A stretch of DNA of 45,773 bases from Myxococcales bacterium (lineage in GTDB: Bacteria > Myxococcota_A > Polyangia > Polyangiales > Polyangiaceae). Position 1 is the first letter of the stretch, and every line of letters starts with the position of its first letter. The position numbers were made by a program, and so were the translations under genes. The stretch is taken from NCBI GenBank assembly GCA_025359105.1, contig JANYHK010000120.1:215811-261583 (forward strand). Reading direction: 5' to 3'. Positions 1-7,319 of this stretch are shown here, piece after piece. The notes under the pieces were generated by a model. The model was not told the origin of the DNA. It made no database searches and saw only the letters and a program-made list of their open reading frames with translations.

Positions 1-382
1 GACACGCTCGCGGGGCTCCATGCGGCGCACGAGTCGCGCGATCTGAAGGGGTCGCCGCTCGAGATCCCGGGTACGTGCTCACCCTGAGCAGCGAGTACTG
101 GGACTATTACGGTCGCCTCCTCAACCTCACGCCGATGGCAGACAAGCGCGTCATCTACTCGTTCCACGCGTACGGCTTCCCGCAAGACAAGTTCGCGATG
201 GGTCCCATTCAACGAGTGGATCGGCGATGACGGCAACGGAGGAGAGCCGTTCAAGCAAGAGCGCGCCGATCTGCACGCCATCATCCGTAGCGCCCTCCGA
301 GTCGCACGCGGACAGTAGCGAGTGGCAGAGCCAGGTCGTCTCGGCCCAGGCTGCGCTCGCCGGCAACGACGGCGCGCCCTGA
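1..382 (+). pseudogene. frame-broken gene remnant, possibly glycoside-hydrolase-like C-terminus
   Basis: No single frame is open, but three frames read in succession give protein-like sequence. Frame 1 covers about 1-70 (DTLAGLHAAHESRDLKG). Frame 3 covers about 72-200 (SSEYWDYYGRLLN, then VIYSFHAYGFPQ). Frame 1 returns from about 202 to a stop at 316-318 (VPFNEWIGDDGNGG). Frame 2 from about 300 to the stop at 380-382 continues with SEWQSQVVSAQAALAG. The aromatic-rich 'YSFHAYGFP' stretch recalls the region near the catalytic residues of clan-A glycoside hydrolases, but that family call is weak. Three single-base frame changes in 380 bases mean either a decaying gene or sequence errors at the window edge. 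The 5' part lies outside the window. Confidence 0.4.
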
Positions 383-481
383 GCGCCCGCGGGCCTCGAA
401 CCCGGCGCCGTCCGTCCGGTATCTATCGCGCGCGCGATACGGAGGAGCCCAGCAAGCCGTAGCCAGCTATCCTCGGCTGTC

Positions 482-1006
482 GTGGGCTCGCCAGCGCCTT
501 ACCGCGGATCTGCGAACGGCCCCTCACGGGTGCTCGACGTGCGTCCGGCCATGCTTCGCACCAGCGTACTGCTCGCGCTCGCGGTACCGGTGTGCTTGGC
601 GGTAGGCGCCGTCCTCGCTGCGGTGGCGGCGGGTTCGACTGGCGCGGACGCCGCCATCTTCGCGCTCATCAGCGCAGTTTGTATCCTCGCCAGTTTCGTT
701 CCCGGGACGCTCGCGTATCGGGGGGTCTTCACCGTCGTGCGCCTCCGAGTCGACGGCGAGGACCTCACGATCGAGTGGCGGCGCCGCGGTCACGTCGTGA
801 AGGTGGAGTCGGTTCGCGTTGCGGACGTCGTCGACGTCGCGATCTCCGACACGCCGCTCTCCAACGGCGTCCTGGTCTTCGGCCTCGTCGTCGGGACGCG
901 GGCCGGCGACATCTCCCTCTCCGACGACGTCGCCACGACGCGCGATCGATACGCTTCGCGCTGCGACGCCATCGCTGCGTTCCTCGACGTTGCGGTACGC
1001 CCATGA
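482..1006 (+). CDS. small membrane protein with a C-terminal PH-like domain (hypothetical)
   Basis: The protein has 174 residues from a GTG start. An ATG at 551 (residue 24, MLRTSVLL) sits directly before the first membrane segment and may be the true start, giving 151 residues. Two hydrophobic helices are visible (about residues 26-50 and 57-78). A soluble tail of about 95 residues follows, with alternating beta-strand character (VVRLRVDGEDLTIEWRRRG), as in bacterial PH-like domains behind two membrane spans. The fold call is inference; I do not recognise a specific family. It stands alone, with a broken gene upstream and an oppositely oriented TerB gene downstream. Confidence 0.6.
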   Translation: MGSPAPYRGSANGPSRVLDVRPAMLRTSVLLALAVPVCLAVGAVLAAVAAGSTGADAAIFALISAVCILASFVPGTLAYRGVFTVVRLRVDGEDLTIEWRRRGHVVKVESVRVADVVDVAISDTPLSNGVLVFGLVVGTRAGDISLSDDVATTRDRYASRCDAIAAFLDVAVRP

Positions 1007-1257
1007 ATGGGACCTGGCGTGTCCCCTCCTGGTGTCGCGACGGCGCTGCGATTCCACCGATTGTGTGAAGCCGTCGCCCGGTTCGTGCGTAGGAGGCCCC
1101 CATGGGCCCCACGTCGACCACCTCGAGCCCTGCGCCGTCCGGCGAAATGCGACGCTCCCGTCGCGTCGCCGAGGGTGTGCGAGAAACTCGAACGCCTCCA
1201 CGTTCCCGCGTAGCTCGGTGTCGACGGACCGCGCGGGCGCCGACATCGCTCGAGGAC
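1007..1257. other. intergenic stretch, no supported gene
   Basis: This 251-base gap separates the convergent membrane-protein and TerB genes. It contains an AGGAGG before an ATG at 1102, but the frame that follows is Arg/Ser-rich and antisense to the whole TerB gene, so it is not called. I see no convincing terminator hairpin. Confidence 0.4.
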
Positions 1258-1683
1258 TTACACGTTGACGGGGCTTACCGCGGCGGAGAGCTCTTCGAAC
1301 ACGCTCGCGCCGACCTTCAGCTGGCCCGCGATCGTGAGCGCCGCGATCTCCGCGCGACCGCGCGCTTCGACGGAGAGGCCCAGGAGGTCCCCGAGCTTGG
1401 CGATGCACTCGGTCTCCGACGGCGCGACGTCGCGATCGGCCGCGCGCACCATGCAGGCGAGCGCGTACAAGTACTCGGACGCTGCGGCGTCGAGCCCCGC
1501 CGGCGTGAAGCCGTCGAGCGAGCAGCGCTCGCGGGTCATTCGTTCGACCTCGGCGACGGCAGCCGCGTCGAAGCCGACGTGCTTCGCCGTACGCACGAGG
1601 GCGTCGGCCTCTGCCGCCTTCACGTTTCCGTCGGCCCACGCCACGGCGGCGAGCGCGCGAAACATCGGTAAATTCCACTTCAT
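1258..1683 (-). CDS. TerB-like (tellurite resistance TerB/DnaJ-associated) domain protein
   Basis: The protein has 141 residues and is almost entirely the helical TerB-like domain. The first acidic repeat reads AVAWADGNVKAAEADALVR; a second half has the same pattern (ACMVRAADRDVAPSETE). TerB domains are small cytosolic helical domains that bind divalent metal through conserved acidic residues. They occur alone or beside membrane-associated and chaperone-like partners, and this one is not evidence of tellurite resistance. Its ATG overlaps the stop of the P450 gene upstream in an ATGA (1680-1683), so the two are probably one transcript with coupled translation. Confidence 0.75.
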   Translation of the reverse strand: MKWNLPMFRALAAVAWADGNVKAAEADALVRTAKHVGFDAAAVAEVERMTRERCSLDGFTPAGLDAAASEYLYALACMVRAADRDVAPSETECIAKLGDLLGLSVEARGRAEIAALTIAGQLKVGASVFEELSAAVSPVNV

Positions 1684-3047
1684 TTAACGCCTCGAGTTCC
1701 CGCGCTGTGGACGTTCCGGATGCGCACGCGGAGCCCGCCTCTCGGATCGGGCGTGAGGTTCGACCAGTCAAAATCGAGGTTCTGCTCCGGGAGCTCCCAC
1801 GTGTGGTCGCGCAGGAGCAGCGTGGTGAACACCATCACGAGCTCCGTCGCGTAGTCGGTCCCCGCACAATGGTGGCTGGTCCTCGGCGCGCCGGGACCGT
1901 GGGGACAAAACGCGTGCTCGCTCCGCGCGTCCTCTCTGCGCTCAGGTCCGAAGCGTTCGGGATCGAACCGTCCCGGCTCGGGGTACGCGTCCTCGAGCTG
2001 GTGCGACTGGTAGAGGCCGAACATGATCTTCCAGCCCTTCGGGATCACGTGTCCGTAGAGCTCGATGTCCTCCTTCGCGATCGCGAACATCCCGGGCACC
2101 ACGGGCGACGTGCGCTTCACTTCCAGGAGCACCTGTGTGAGGTAGGAGAGCTGCCCCAGGATGGGCAGCGTGAGCGCGCCCGAGGGTGCGACACGGGCGA
2201 CCTCCTCGGCCGCGCGCTTTCGAATCTCGGGGTGGGCCGCGAGGTGGACGACCATCCCCCCCAGGTGCGCGTACACGACACGCCCCGCGATGATGAGGTG
2301 ATGAAGCTCACGCTTCGCCTGGTCGTCGGTGATCTTGGTCCCCTCCGGCGTCGTGAAGGCCAGGACGCGCGAGAGCCCGTCGCTCGACGGGCGCGCGCGA
2401 TGCTCCCCGATGATCTCGTCGAAGACCGCGAGAATCGCGTCGACCGCCTTCAGCCCGCGCGCGTAGGCCGTGCCTGGGAAGGCGACCGGCAAGCTCGTGA
2501 ACGCCGCACCGGTCGCTTCGTAGTACCTGAGGAGGCTCTCGATCCTCGCGACGTCGGTGATTCCCATCATGTCCTCGGCGACGGCTTCGACCGAGATGCG
2601 CTTCAAGGCGTCGAGCAACGGCACTTCGTCTTGCGCCGTCCACGACGCGAGGGAGCGCCGCGATCGCGCTTCGATCGCGGGGAGGTAGTGCTCGAGCGCA
2701 GTTTGACTGAACGCCGCGAGGACGAGGGCCTTGCGCTCGCGATGCGCGGCCCCGTCGAGGTGGGGCAAGCTCGGGCCGGCAAAGAGACGGTAGATGTTGT
2801 CGGGCTGCGATCCCTCGCGCAGCACGCGCGCGCCGTCGATGAACGCGGCAGCGGCCTCGGCCCCGACGATCACCGCCGTGTCCTTGCCGAGGAGGCTCGT
2901 GCGAAAAATCGGGCCGTGCTTTTTTACCCGGTCGGAGACGAACGCATACGGATTTTTCAGAAAGCTCAACGTCTCACCCAGGAGGGGAAGGCCAGACGTT
3001 CCGGGAGGCAGCGACTTGCGTTCGGCGTTGCGGTCGGGCGAGCTCAT
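1680..3047 (-). CDS. cytochrome P450 with atypical I-helix and extended heme loop
   Basis: The protein has 455 residues from an ATG at 3047. P450 landmarks are the helix-C HRER region (about 102-105), the K-helix EVKR as ExxR (309-312), and a heme-Cys loop FCPHGPGAPRTSHHCAG (380-396) with Cys394 as the thiolate ligand. The loop is longer than the canonical FxxGxRxCxG. With the downstream LPEQNLDFDW it resembles CYP152-type peroxygenases and related P450s. The I-helix reads IIAGRVVYAHLGG (252-264): the usual acid-alcohol pair (Glu/Asp-Thr) of O2-activating P450s is absent and replaced by Val-Val. No ferredoxin or reductase gene is adjacent. It is coupled to the TerB gene by ATGA. Substrate unknown. 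The divergent gene at 3141 leaves a 93-base promoter region. Confidence 0.9.
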   Translation of the reverse strand: MSSPDRNAERKSLPPGTSGLPLLGETLSFLKNPYAFVSDRVKKHGPIFRTSLLGKDTAVIVGAEAAAAFIDGARVLREGSQPDNIYRLFAGPSLPHLDGAAHRERKALVLAAFSQTALEHYLPAIEARSRRSLASWTAQDEVPLLDALKRISVEAVAEDMMGITDVARIESLLRYYEATGAAFTSLPVAFPGTAYARGLKAVDAILAVFDEIIGEHRARPSSDGLSRVLAFTTPEGTKITDDQAKRELHHLIIAGRVVYAHLGGMVVHLAAHPEIRKRAAEEVARVAPSGALTLPILGQLSYLTQVLLEVKRTSPVVPGMFAIAKEDIELYGHVIPKGWKIMFGLYQSHQLEDAYPEPGRFDPERFGPERREDARSEHAFCPHGPGAPRTSHHCAGTDYATELVMVFTTLLLRDHTWELPEQNLDFDWSNLTPDPRGGLRVRIRNVHSAGTRGVK

Positions 3048-3140
3048 GTGCCGGGAAGTGTACGCGCAGTTCTCTTGGTTGTGGGTGCCCCTCGACGCTC
3101 GGCGTGCTCTGATGCGGGCTGACGCGTGAAGCGCTGACCC

Positions 3141-4280
3141 ATGCCTCCGAAGTCGCCAACAGGACCCGCCGCCAAGCGCCGCGGATCGGGACGAAAGCCC
3201 GTCGGGATCGCGCCGAAGCTCCTCTTGGAGCAGGTCAAGAGCACCGCGCCCTGGGCGTTCACGCTCGAGCCGCCGCTGCCCTCGGTGGAGATCCTCGGAA
3301 GGGCGCCGGAGATCGAGAAGCAGTGGCTCGCCGGCGAAGGCGCCGAAGGCTACTTCGCGTACCTCCTGGCCGCGCACTTCACCACCGTGGCGACGTTCTG
3401 CCCGACGGACGTGGACGTTCGCATTCGCCAGCACGCGTGGTCCCCGCTCGCCGGCAAGCCGCTGGCGTCGGCGGTCGATCGCGTAGAGGAGGTGGCGCGC
3501 TGGGACGTGCGCCCGGTCTCGGCGCGCCATGTCGTGCTGGATGGTCAGGTGCTCGCGGGGCACCAAGGCGAGTGGTTCAGCGTCATGGCCGGCGCCCTCG
3601 GCCGCGCGCTCGCGCTCTCGGACACCGCCGTCGTGGAGCGCACGACGGCCTGGATCGAGGCGGAGCTTGCGCGCGAGGCGCGCCTCGTGACCTTGGCGCG
3701 CGAGGACGGCACCGACCAGGATCTCCTCTCGGTCGTGACCACGGTGGCGCACAACCTCGGGGACCTCTCGCGCGTGGTGGACACGTGGCTCCCCGCCCAC
3801 GCGGCGTCGGCGCTGGGTCTTCGCTACACGCGCCTCGGGCACGAGGACGGCGCGCGCTTCGACGGCGCCTTCGTGTTCGCGGGGGAGCTCAACAAGCTCC
3901 TGATGGCGAAGGAGAACCACCGGTTCCTTCCGCTGCGCGCCCCTCGGGCGCTGCGCCGAGAGCGCGCGTTCCTGCTGCCGTTCGGGCCGTATTTCTACGA
4001 GTGGGGCCGCCTGATCGGCAGCACGAAGCTCCTCGACGACGTCGAGCGCGCCGAGATCCTGCTCGCCCTGCTGGGCGTGCACGAGCGGCGCACCGAGGAG
4101 CACGGTTGCGTGCGGGCCATCGCCGGCATGCACAGCGTGCTGGGCGGTGGCGTGGAGAAGCTCGCGCGGCTCCTGCCTGCGGAGCAACGCACCGCCATGC
4201 AGCGCGGCGGCGTGCAGCTCGCGCTACGCCTCTCGGAGCCGGCCTTCTTGCGTAAATTCCACGCGAGCGTGGTGCGCTGA
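3141..4280 (+). CDS. hypothetical protein, 379 aa
   Basis: An ATG-started 379-residue protein with ordinary codon use and no frame breaks. It begins with a basic, Pro-rich stretch (residues 1-25) and is otherwise a mixed soluble protein without a signal peptide or membrane span. I do not recognise a family. Visible features include LLLEQVKSTAPWAF (27-40) and an internal WLPAHAASALGLRYTRLG segment. It is divergent from the P450 and convergent with the PYP-type kinase (148-base gap). A cytosolic role is likely; no function is claimed. Confidence 0.7.
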   Translation: MPPKSPTGPAAKRRGSGRKPVGIAPKLLLEQVKSTAPWAFTLEPPLPSVEILGRAPEIEKQWLAGEGAEGYFAYLLAAHFTTVATFCPTDVDVRIRQHAWSPLAGKPLASAVDRVEEVARWDVRPVSARHVVLDGQVLAGHQGEWFSVMAGALGRALALSDTAVVERTTAWIEAELAREARLVTLAREDGTDQDLLSVVTTVAHNLGDLSRVVDTWLPAHAASALGLRYTRLGHEDGARFDGAFVFAGELNKLLMAKENHRFLPLRAPRALRRERAFLLPFGPYFYEWGRLIGSTKLLDDVERAEILLALLGVHERRTEEHGCVRAIAGMHSVLGGGVEKLARLLPAEQRTAMQRGGVQLALRLSEPAFLRKFHASVVR

Positions 4281-4428
4281 GCCGCAACGCGCCGTCCCAC
4301 CTTGCCGCGGGGCGCCCGAACCGGCGCCGTCGGCGCTTCGACGTTGGGGGGGCGGTCGCGGGACGGAGCTGCGACGTGCTTGTCGCGGCTGGAGGACGAG
4401 GTGGGTCAGCGCCCTCACGGGCTCGCCG

Positions 4429-5484
4429 CTACCGCGGAGGGACGCGACGGACCGGCGATACGACCGGGAGGGTGACGCAGAAGATCGCGCCGCCCTCGGG
4501 CGGGCACTCGAGCGTCGCGTCCCCGCCGTGCGCGCGCGCGGCGTTTTGCACGAACGTGAGGCCGAGACCATGGTTGCGACGGCCCCCGCGCCGCCCCTCC
4601 CCCTGCCTGAACTTCTCGAAGATGTGAGGGCGCAGCTCCGGCGCCACGCCCGCGCCGTCGTCGCGGACACGGATGCGCACGTCGGCTTCTACGCGCTCGA
4701 CCGTCACCGTCACGTGCGACGCGTGTTGCAGGGCGTTGTCCACGAGGTTCTCGCAGATCCGGAGGACCACGTCGCCGTCGACCTCCGCGAGCACCGGAGC
4801 GCCGTCCGTCAGCATGACGGTGGCCTCCGTGTGCCGCATGACCGCGCGCGCGAGGGCGATGGCCTTGGCGGCGAGCGCGTGGACGTCGACCGTGCTCGGG
4901 CTGAGCGGGAACTCGTTCGTCTCGAGCTGCGCGGTGTCGAGGAGGTTCACCAGCATCGAGCCGATGCGCTGGCTCGCGGCGAGGGCGTCGGCGACCGCCT
5001 CGCGTGCGTCCTCGTCGTCGCGCACGGCGGAGCGGAGGTGTTCGAGGCTCATCGTGATCGCGGTGAGCGGGCTCTTGATGTCGTGCACGAGCATCTGGCT
5101 CAACGTCTCGCGCATCAGCTCGACGGAGCGCTCGTGCGCGATGTCGCGCATCAGCAGCAGGCCGTACGGCGCGCCATCGCACTCGAACGACGTGACGGTG
5201 ACGTGGACCTGCCGTGGCGTGGCGAGGAAGGGAAAAGGGAACGTGAAATCCCCCTCCGCGTGCAGCGCCTCCCGGCCGATGCGCTCCCGAAAGTACCCGC
5301 CGATCAGCGGCACGTCGAGGCAGTACGCGTGCTTGGCGAAGAAGTCCGTTCCGACAACGTCCTCGCGTCGCCGGCCGGCGAGCGTCTCTTCGACGCGGTT
5401 GTAGACGACCGCGTGGCCCTTCGCGTCTAGAGCAACGACGCCGATCGGCAGATTGTCGACGAGTTGCGTCAGCAATTTCAGCAT
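4429..5484 (-). CDS. PYP-type PAS sensor histidine kinase
   Basis: The preferred start is the ATG at 5484 (351 residues) because a GGGGGG purine tract precedes it; an upstream ATG at 5562 would add 26 unremarkable residues. Residues 1-116 are a PAS domain that aligns without gaps to Halorhodospira photoactive yellow protein over the chromophore region. Tyr28, Glu32, Arg38 and Cys55 have the same spacing (+4, +10, +27) as PYP Tyr42, Glu46, Arg52 and Cys69, inside VVYNRVEETLAGR and VVGTDFFAKHAYC. A HisKA domain follows with phospho-acceptor His134 (MLVHDIKSPL), then HATPase_c with ENLVDNALQHA, DDGAGV and GLGLTF. No membrane span, so it is cytosolic. It lies 187 bases downstream of a second PYP-like gene. 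Covalent p-coumarate binding is inferred from conserved residues only. No dedicated response regulator is adjacent. Confidence 0.88.
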   Translation of the reverse strand: MLKLLTQLVDNLPIGVVALDAKGHAVVYNRVEETLAGRRREDVVGTDFFAKHAYCLDVPLIGGYFRERIGREALHAEGDFTFPFPFLATPRQVHVTVTSFECDGAPYGLLLMRDIAHERSVELMRETLSQMLVHDIKSPLTAITMSLEHLRSAVRDDEDAREAVADALAASQRIGSMLVNLLDTAQLETNEFPLSPSTVDVHALAAKAIALARAVMRHTEATVMLTDGAPVLAEVDGDVVLRICENLVDNALQHASHVTVTVERVEADVRIRVRDDGAGVAPELRPHIFEKFRQGEGRRGGRRNHGLGLTFVQNAARAHGGDATLECPPEGGAIFCVTLPVVSPVRRVPPR

Positions 5485-5671
5485 CCCGTGCCCCCCACAT
5501 CCGGAAAATAGCTGCTTCCCAGGCCGCAGGACGATGGTCCCTGACGCGCAACCCATACCCATTTCCGCAGGTGTGTCAACCGGGGCTGGTCGATCTTCTG
5601 AGTCGGCGTCGGAGCGTCACGGCGGCTCAGCGCGCTTCACGCCGCCGCCGTCGAGCCTCGGCGGAGGAGCT

Positions 5672-6428
5672 CTACGACGCCGAGCCGGAGGCGCTGCTCA
5701 CGACGCTCCGCCTGAGCAACGCCATGTTGTAGAGACCTCGCTGCCGCGCCGGCGTGAGGACGATCGTCACGTGCTGCTCGGAGTGTGCGAAGCGGAACAC
5801 GAAGTCGAACGACCGCACGCGCACGCGCGACGGATCGCGAACCAACTCGAAGAACTGCCCCTCGAATTGCCGGACGCGCGTGCAGGGCGCGACGTCGGTG
5901 AAGAAGTTGCGCCCGATGACGCGCTCTTTCGGCAGACGCGCGAGGCGGGACTCCGTGTCGTTGTAGTGGACGACGCGGCCCTGCGCGTCGAGGCAGATGA
6001 GGCCATAGGGGAGGTGGTCGAGCTCGCCGGGCGAGAGCCGCGAGACCGTGCCGAAGTCGAGGCCCTTGTCGGGGGCCGGCGCCGCGTCGATGGCGTTGCC
6101 GGTCGGAACGTTGCCGGCCTCGAAGAGCGCCCTCGTGTCGTCCCAGTCGCGCGGCAGGCGCGACGGCCCGGGGATGCGGAGATCTTCGCGCCGACGGTCC
6201 GCGGAAGTGGGGCCGGCGCTCGCGTTGCGCATTCCCTCGAGGGCGGCCTTGAGGCGCGCGTTCTCCGCGAGGAGGGCGGCCGCCTCCCGCGCCGCCGCCC
6301 CGCGCGCCGAGCCGCTCGAGGAGCAGGATGTTCTCGGCGCGAAGGCGATCCCGTTCCGCGATCAGGTTCTCCACGTTGGCGGGCTCGCACGGCGCCGGCA
6401 GGGTCTTGCGTCGGGTGGACTGGTTCAT
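5672..6428 (-). CDS. photoactive-yellow-protein-like PAS protein with N-terminal coiled coil (apparent frameshift)
   Basis: The uninterrupted part (5672-6232) holds a PYP-like PAS domain. VVHYNDTESRL and RVIGRNFFTDVAPCT are nearly identical to PYP around its chromophore Cys. In the numbering from 6232, Tyr90, Glu94 and Cys117 match PYP Tyr42, Glu46 and Cys69; Arg52 is Leu and Thr50 is Ala. Upstream, a frame starting at ATG 6428 encodes MNQSTRRKTLPA and a charged coiled coil (NLIAERDRLRAENILLLERL). In the GC-rich stretch near 6290-6320 the coiled coil continues only in the next frame (EAAALLAENARLKAALEG) and runs straight into the PYP frame. One extra base would explain this, so the gene is either frameshifted or mis-sequenced. 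Its ATG overlaps the preceding stop as ATGA (6425-6428). Confidence 0.8.
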
Positions 6429-6757
6429 GCGGCACCTCCGACGGCGGCCTTGCGAGATCTGTCGCCCCCCACGCCGCGGCGCAGCGCGCCGAGCAGCAGG
6501 TCGAGGCGGGCGTTCGAACGCGCGTCGGCGCGGCCCAACGTGACGAGCGCCAGGCGCGAGCGGGGGCTCAGCGCCGACCACGTCAGCGAATCGCCGCCAC
6601 GCAGCGTCGCCTCTACCCGCGCGACGCCGAGCGTCCGCAGCGTTCGCGCGACCTTGTCCTGAAACGACCACAGCTCGAGGCTCGCCGTTCGCCGTGCGCC
6701 CGAGGACGGGCCGTCCTTCGCGGCCGAAAACAGCGGAAGCCCGTCCGCCGTCAGCAA
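6425..6757 (-). CDS. roadblock/LC7-like domain protein
   Basis: The protein has 110 residues from a TTG start, the only usable start in this frame. It opens with the roadblock-type strand LTADGLPLFSAAKDG, followed by a long helix (ASLELWSFQDKVARTLRTLG) and two strands (VEATLRGG, LALVTLG). Roadblock/LC7 proteins are small regulatory partners of GTPases and signalling kinases; myxobacteria use one (MglB) as a GAP. The first helix usual for the fold is missing, because the frame upstream has no start and overlaps the divergent V4R gene. It is coupled by ATGA to the PYP-like gene. The family call is moderate. Confidence 0.55.
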   Translation of the reverse strand: MLTADGLPLFSAAKDGPSSGARRTASLELWSFQDKVARTLRTLGVARVEATLRGGDSLTWSALSPRSRLALVTLGRADARSNARLDLLLGALRRGVGGDRSRKAAVGGAA

Positions 6758-6848
6758 GGTCGGCGCGGAGGCCCCCCGGCGCGGCGCCCGTCGCGATCTG
6801 GAGGCCGAAGCCGGCGAGTCGTTCGGCGCCGGGCTCCGCGAGCTGCCT

Positions 6849-7217
6849 GTGGTGACGCTGATGGAGATGATCGCTCAGGTCCTCCGGCGTCAGGGCTGGG
6901 GTGCGCTGGGCGTCGACCTGCGTACGGCGCGATCCGGGGTCGTCACGTTCACGCTCGAGCGCAGCGCGTTGGCCGAGGCGCGCGGCGTGGGCTCCGGAAA
7001 GCGCTGCGCGCTGATGGAGGGAATGCTGCGCGCGCTCCTCGCTCAGGTTGCGGCGAGCCCCATGGCGGTGCGCGAGGTCCGCTGCGCGGCCGAGGGCGCG
7101 GCCACGTGTACGTTCGTCGCCACGGGCGCGCGACGGGACGCGGCGCTCCGCGAGAGCGTCGAATCGGCGGGCGGGGACCTGGCCGGGGTGCTGCGTGCGC
7201 TCGGGGAGCACGCGTGA
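6849..7217 (+). CDS. V4R (4-vinyl reductase type) domain protein
   Basis: The protein has 122 residues from tandem GTG codons at 6849/6852. It matches the V4R pattern: a helix then WGALGVDL, a central helix (CALMEGMLRALLAQV), and the signature REVRCAAEGAATCTFVATG with the two spaced cysteines. V4R domains are small-molecule-binding domains found in BchJ and in XylR/DmpR-type sensors. The same frame stays open upstream to 6663 and reads plausibly (EAGESFGAGLRELPV), but has no ATG, GTG or TTG there, so the N-terminus is uncertain. It faces away from the roadblock-PYP-kinase genes and is convergent with glnS. Confidence 0.7.
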   Translation: MVTLMEMIAQVLRRQGWGALGVDLRTARSGVVTFTLERSALAEARGVGSGKRCALMEGMLRALLAQVAASPMAVREVRCAAEGAATCTFVATGARRDAALRESVESAGGDLAGVLRALGEHA

Positions 7218-7319
7218 CGGGGCCGCGCGCCTCCGGGGTTTCGCGCGTGGTCGCCGTCGACCCGGGACCCGCCGTATTCCGACCGCGGAGCACGCGAGGC
7301 GCTCATCACCGGCGCGCGG

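Noticed and set aside
1102-1671. Plus-strand ORF with AGGAGG upstream of ATG 1102
   Set aside because: It is entirely antisense to the TerB-like gene and has Arg/Ser-rich shadow composition without any domain pattern.
1258-1683. Tellurite resistance determinant
   Set aside because: A lone TerB-like domain without other ter genes does not support that function.
3048-4187. N-terminal extension of the P450 frame
   Set aside because: Upstream of ATG 3047 the frame is antisense to the 379-residue gene and not P450-like; the P450 N-terminus is complete from 3047.
1680-7217. Functional link between the P450 and PYP chromophore supply
   Set aside because: p-Coumarate is normally made by tyrosine ammonia-lyase and activated by a CoA ligase; neither is present, and the P450 is separated by an unrelated gene.
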